This document shows, piece after piece, positions 34,750-36,957 of a stretch of DNA of 36,957 nt. The first letter of the stretch is position 1. Every line of letters starts with the position of its first letter. Below the pieces are notes generated by a model. The model saw only the letters and a list, made by a program, of their open reading frames with translations. It had not been told where the DNA came from and made no database searches. This DNA is from JAWOJF01 sp046481785 (GTDB lineage: Bacteria; Bacteroidota; Ignavibacteria; Ignavibacteriales; Ignavibacteriaceae), in assembly GCA_046481785.1 (NCBI GenBank), contig JAWOJF010000114.1:1-36957 (forward strand). Reading direction: 5' to 3'. A program made the position numbers and the translations under genes.

Positions 34750-35982
34750 TTGAAATCATTATCCTTATCAAAAGAAAAGAAAAGAATCTTTACCTGGACT
34801 CTTTTTGATTTTGCCAATACATCTTTTTCCATTGTTGTTGTTACTTTTCTTTACGCTGTCTACTTTAAAAAAGTAGTTGCAGGCGGTGAAGCCATTGGTG
34901 ACCTGTACTGGAGCATAGCTACCAGTCTTGCAATGATTGTAACAGCAATAATATCCCCGGTTCTGGGTGCAATTGCAGACTATGCCGCAGGGAAAAAAAG
35001 ATTTCTTCTTTTCTTTACACTTCTTTGTATTATATCAACATCAGCTTTATATTTTATTGGTGCCGGAAATATTCTTTGGGGTATATTAATATTTGTTCTT
35101 GCTAATATTGGATTTGAAGCAGGCCTTGTTTTTTATGATGCATTCCTTCCTGAAATAACTACTCCTAAAAACTACGGCAGAGTGAGCGGTTATGGATTTG
35201 GAATGGGTTATCTCGGTTCACTTGCTACATTAGGAATTATGTTCCCCTTCATTCAAAATGACCTTATCAGGGAAACCTTTCCGGTTGCCGCACTTTTCTT
35301 TTTAATATTTTCACTTCCATTATTTTTATTCCTTCCCGATTCAAGAAAAAAAGTCGGACATGAAGTTAGTTACTTATCAATAGGAATAAACAGGGTATGG
35401 ACTACCTTAACTCATCTAAAATATTATAAAAATCTTGCCCTTTTTCTGCTTGCCTACTTTTTTTATATCGAGGGGGTAAATACTGTTATCTTTTTTTCGG
35501 GCAATTATGCCAGTACTACTCTTGGTTTTACCGATACCGAGCTGCTTGTTTTTTTTCTTACGGTTCAAACCACAGCTATAGTAGGTTCAATTGTACTTGG
35601 AATTGTTGCTGATTCCATAGGCCAGAAGAAAACAATAATTATTTCATTATTTATGTGGCTGGGTACTGTTGTACTAGCATACTATATACATGATAAATCG
35701 GCATTTTATATTGTCGGATTATTAGCGGGTGCGGCAATGGGTTCAAGCCAGTCAACCAGCCGGAGTTTAATGTCCAAACTTACCCCCGAAGAAAAGAAAA
35801 CCGAATTTTTTGGGTTTTATTCTCTCTTTGGTAAAAGTTCAGCAGTTATTGGTCCGCTTGTTTTTGGAATGGTAAGTTATTTATCCGGCAGTCAAAGGCT
35901 GGCAATTATTTCAATTGCATTTTTCTTTATTGTCGGCCTGCTGATTTTAACAAAGGTTGAAGATCCAAAGGTAGTAGAGTAG
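34750..35982 (+). CDS. MFS transporter, UMF1 family
   Basis: A 410-residue 12-TM permease of the UMF1 (Atg22-like) family. The hallmark DFANTSFSIVVVTFLYAVYF begins at about residue 20. Other family segments are VLGAIADYAAGKKRFLLFF (the loop 2-3 motif), NIGFEAGLVFYDAFLPEI and GAAMGSSQSTSRSLMSKLTP. The yeast relative exports vacuolar amino acids, but bacterial substrates are unknown. The start appears to be TTG at 34750, since there is no upstream in-frame ATG after a stop. It follows nusB by 7 bases. Confidence 0.88.
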   Translation: MKSLSLSKEKKRIFTWTLFDFANTSFSIVVVTFLYAVYFKKVVAGGEAIGDLYWSIATSLAMIVTAIISPVLGAIADYAAGKKRFLLFFTLLCIISTSALYFIGAGNILWGILIFVLANIGFEAGLVFYDAFLPEITTPKNYGRVSGYGFGMGYLGSLATLGIMFPFIQNDLIRETFPVAALFFLIFSLPLFLFLPDSRKKVGHEVSYLSIGINRVWTTLTHLKYYKNLALFLLAYFFYIEGVNTVIFFSGNYASTTLGFTDTELLVFFLTVQTTAIVGSIVLGIVADSIGQKKTIIISLFMWLGTVVLAYYIHDKSAFYIVGLLAGAAMGSSQSTSRSLMSKLTPEEKKTEFFGFYSLFGKSSAVIGPLVFGMVSYLSGSQRLAIISIAFFFIVGLLILTKVEDPKVVE

Positions 35983-36025
35983 ACGCTGCTGAATGAAAGA
36001 ACTTACACCATTGCTTTAGGGCTGG

Positions 36026-36957
36026 TTAATCCTGTTTTTTAGCCGGGGGCTGAGATAGCATATAAACAGGCTTTCCGGTCAGTTTATCCACATTCCAGTT
36101 AACTGCTTTTGTAGCGGGCAATGAGCGGAATTTACAATCACCATAATTGCAGTATTCACAAAGAGACTGCACACAGTAATCAAAATGAATTTTTACATTT
36201 GAATCCGGCAGTACTTCTTTTAAGGATTGCCTGATTCTCCTTTCCTCTTTATGCGATTGTTCCAGGGTATAATAAGCCGGAAATATCATGTGAAGGTCTA
36301 TAAATATTGTGGTGCCGCTTTTCCAGAACCGCAGTTCATGTATATCAATCCAATAGTCTTTTCTTATAGCAATAAGCTTATTACATATTTTTTCCATCAG
36401 TACCGGATCGTTCTCGTTCATCAGTCCGCCTACTGATTCCCGTATAAGCTTATATCCTGTAAAAAGAATATTAACAGCAACTCCAATAGCAAATAAAGGG
36501 TCGAAAATTTTATAGCCGGTAATCATTACAAGAAGCACACCAATAATAACACCAATGCTTGTGTAAGAATCGGTTAGTACATGTTTACCATCAGCAGTAA
36601 GGGTGAGTGAGTTTGTTTTCTTGCCGGTTCTTACAAGGTACATCCCTAAAATAAGATTAACACCACCGGCGGCTGCCACTATCAAAACACCTAGATCAAG
36701 CTGTTTCAACACAGGTACTGTAATAATATCTAATACCGATTTATAAATAATAAACAGGGCAGCGGCAATAATTAACAAACCTTCAACTGCTGCAGAAAAG
36801 TATTCAACATTGCCGTGTCCATATGGATGGGAGTCGTCTGCAGGTTTTGAACTAAGAATAATGCTGTATAATGCCATAGAAGTTGCAAGTATATGCACAA
36901 CTGATTCTGCTGCATCAGAAAAAATTGCGGCAGAACCTGTTAAAAGGTAGGCTCCCA
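36026..36957 (-). CDS. CDF family cation efflux transporter, partial (5' end off the window)
   Basis: 309 codons of a cation diffusion facilitator that exports divalent metals (Zn, Mn, Fe or Co) in exchange for H+. The frame stays open to the window edge, where GAYLLTGSAAIFSDAAESVV matches the start of the family core, so the true start lies beyond 36957 and the internal GTG at 36898 is not it. Metal-site residues are seen in SDAAES and in HVLTDSYTSIGVIIG (H and D of TM5), with HPYGHGNVEYFSAAVEG between. The C-terminal domain is followed by a cysteine-rich tail (SLCEYCNYGDCKF, about residues 258-270 of the visible part), not usual in this family. It converges with the MFS gene. Confidence 0.9.
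   Translation of the reverse strand, partial: GAYLLTGSAAIFSDAAESVVHILATSMALYSIILSSKPADDSHPYGHGNVEYFSAAVEGLLIIAAALFIIYKSVLDIITVPVLKQLDLGVLIVAAAGGVNLILGMYLVRTGKKTNSLTLTADGKHVLTDSYTSIGVIIGVLLVMITGYKIFDPLFAIGVAVNILFTGYKLIRESVGGLMNENDPVLMEKICNKLIAIRKDYWIDIHELRFWKSGTTIFIDLHMIFPAYYTLEQSHKEERRIRQSLKEVLPDSNVKIHFDYCVQSLCEYCNYGDCKFRSLPATKAVNWNVDKLTGKPVYMLSQPPAKKQD

Noticed and set aside
1..36957. CRISPR arrays, tRNA or rRNA genes, IS elements
   Set aside because: No regularly spaced repeats, no cloverleaf-type sequence that I could recognise, and no transposase motif were found in either strand.

Overview
The window is an AT-rich, densely coded bacterial chromosome segment, most likely from the Ignavibacteria or a close relative on the Chlorobi/Bacteroidota side. 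This rests on the fused E1 alpha/beta dehydrogenase, TonB proteins with a short charged N-terminus and one anchor, a TolC/MFP/RND operon, mixed use of Shine-Dalgarno sites and several TTG starts. The placement is inferred from gene content, not from a marker gene.

Layout. (1) 1-3612, minus strand: a small secreted protein, a short RecQ helicase and a lipoprotein M28 aminopeptidase. (2) 3770-7401, plus strand: a fused 2-oxoacid dehydrogenase E1 followed by a strong terminator, then asparaginyl-tRNA synthetase. (3) 7502-15299: the complex I membrane-arm genes nuoJ, K, L, M and N, without nuoA-I. A NhaD/CitMHS-like antiporter and a small soluble unknown sit between nuoM and nuoN. (4) 15434-23124: an Mrp/Mbh-type cation antiporter cluster in the order E, F, G, MbhD, MbhE, B, C, D1, D2, a two-helix small protein, D3. 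There is no full-length MrpA. The first eight genes follow the archaeal mbhA-H order, but no hydrogenase or oxidoreductase genes accompany them here. (5) 23283-25245: NAD(P)HX repair enzyme and a VanZ-like membrane protein. (6) 25371-26848: two tandem TonB paralogues, each with its own terminator. (7) 27086-32868: a TolC/MFP/RND efflux operon. (8) 33057-36957: a DUF218 membrane protein, NusB, an MFS/UMF1 transporter, and a CDF cation transporter that runs off the right edge on the minus strand.

The most notable part is 7.5-23.1 kb. It holds six NuoL/M/N/MrpD-family ion-translocating subunits, a separate antiporter, and the small partner subunits of complex I and Mrp, in one co-directional run. 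The third MrpD-like protein (D3) has Asn where its relatives carry the conserved TM7 lysine, and it overlaps the gene of a small two-helix protein that may be an unrecognised subunit. Two imperfect inverted repeats that look like dispersed intergenic elements interrupt the run, and one of them creates a false N-terminus for mnhB. No tRNA, rRNA, CRISPR array or insertion sequence was seen.
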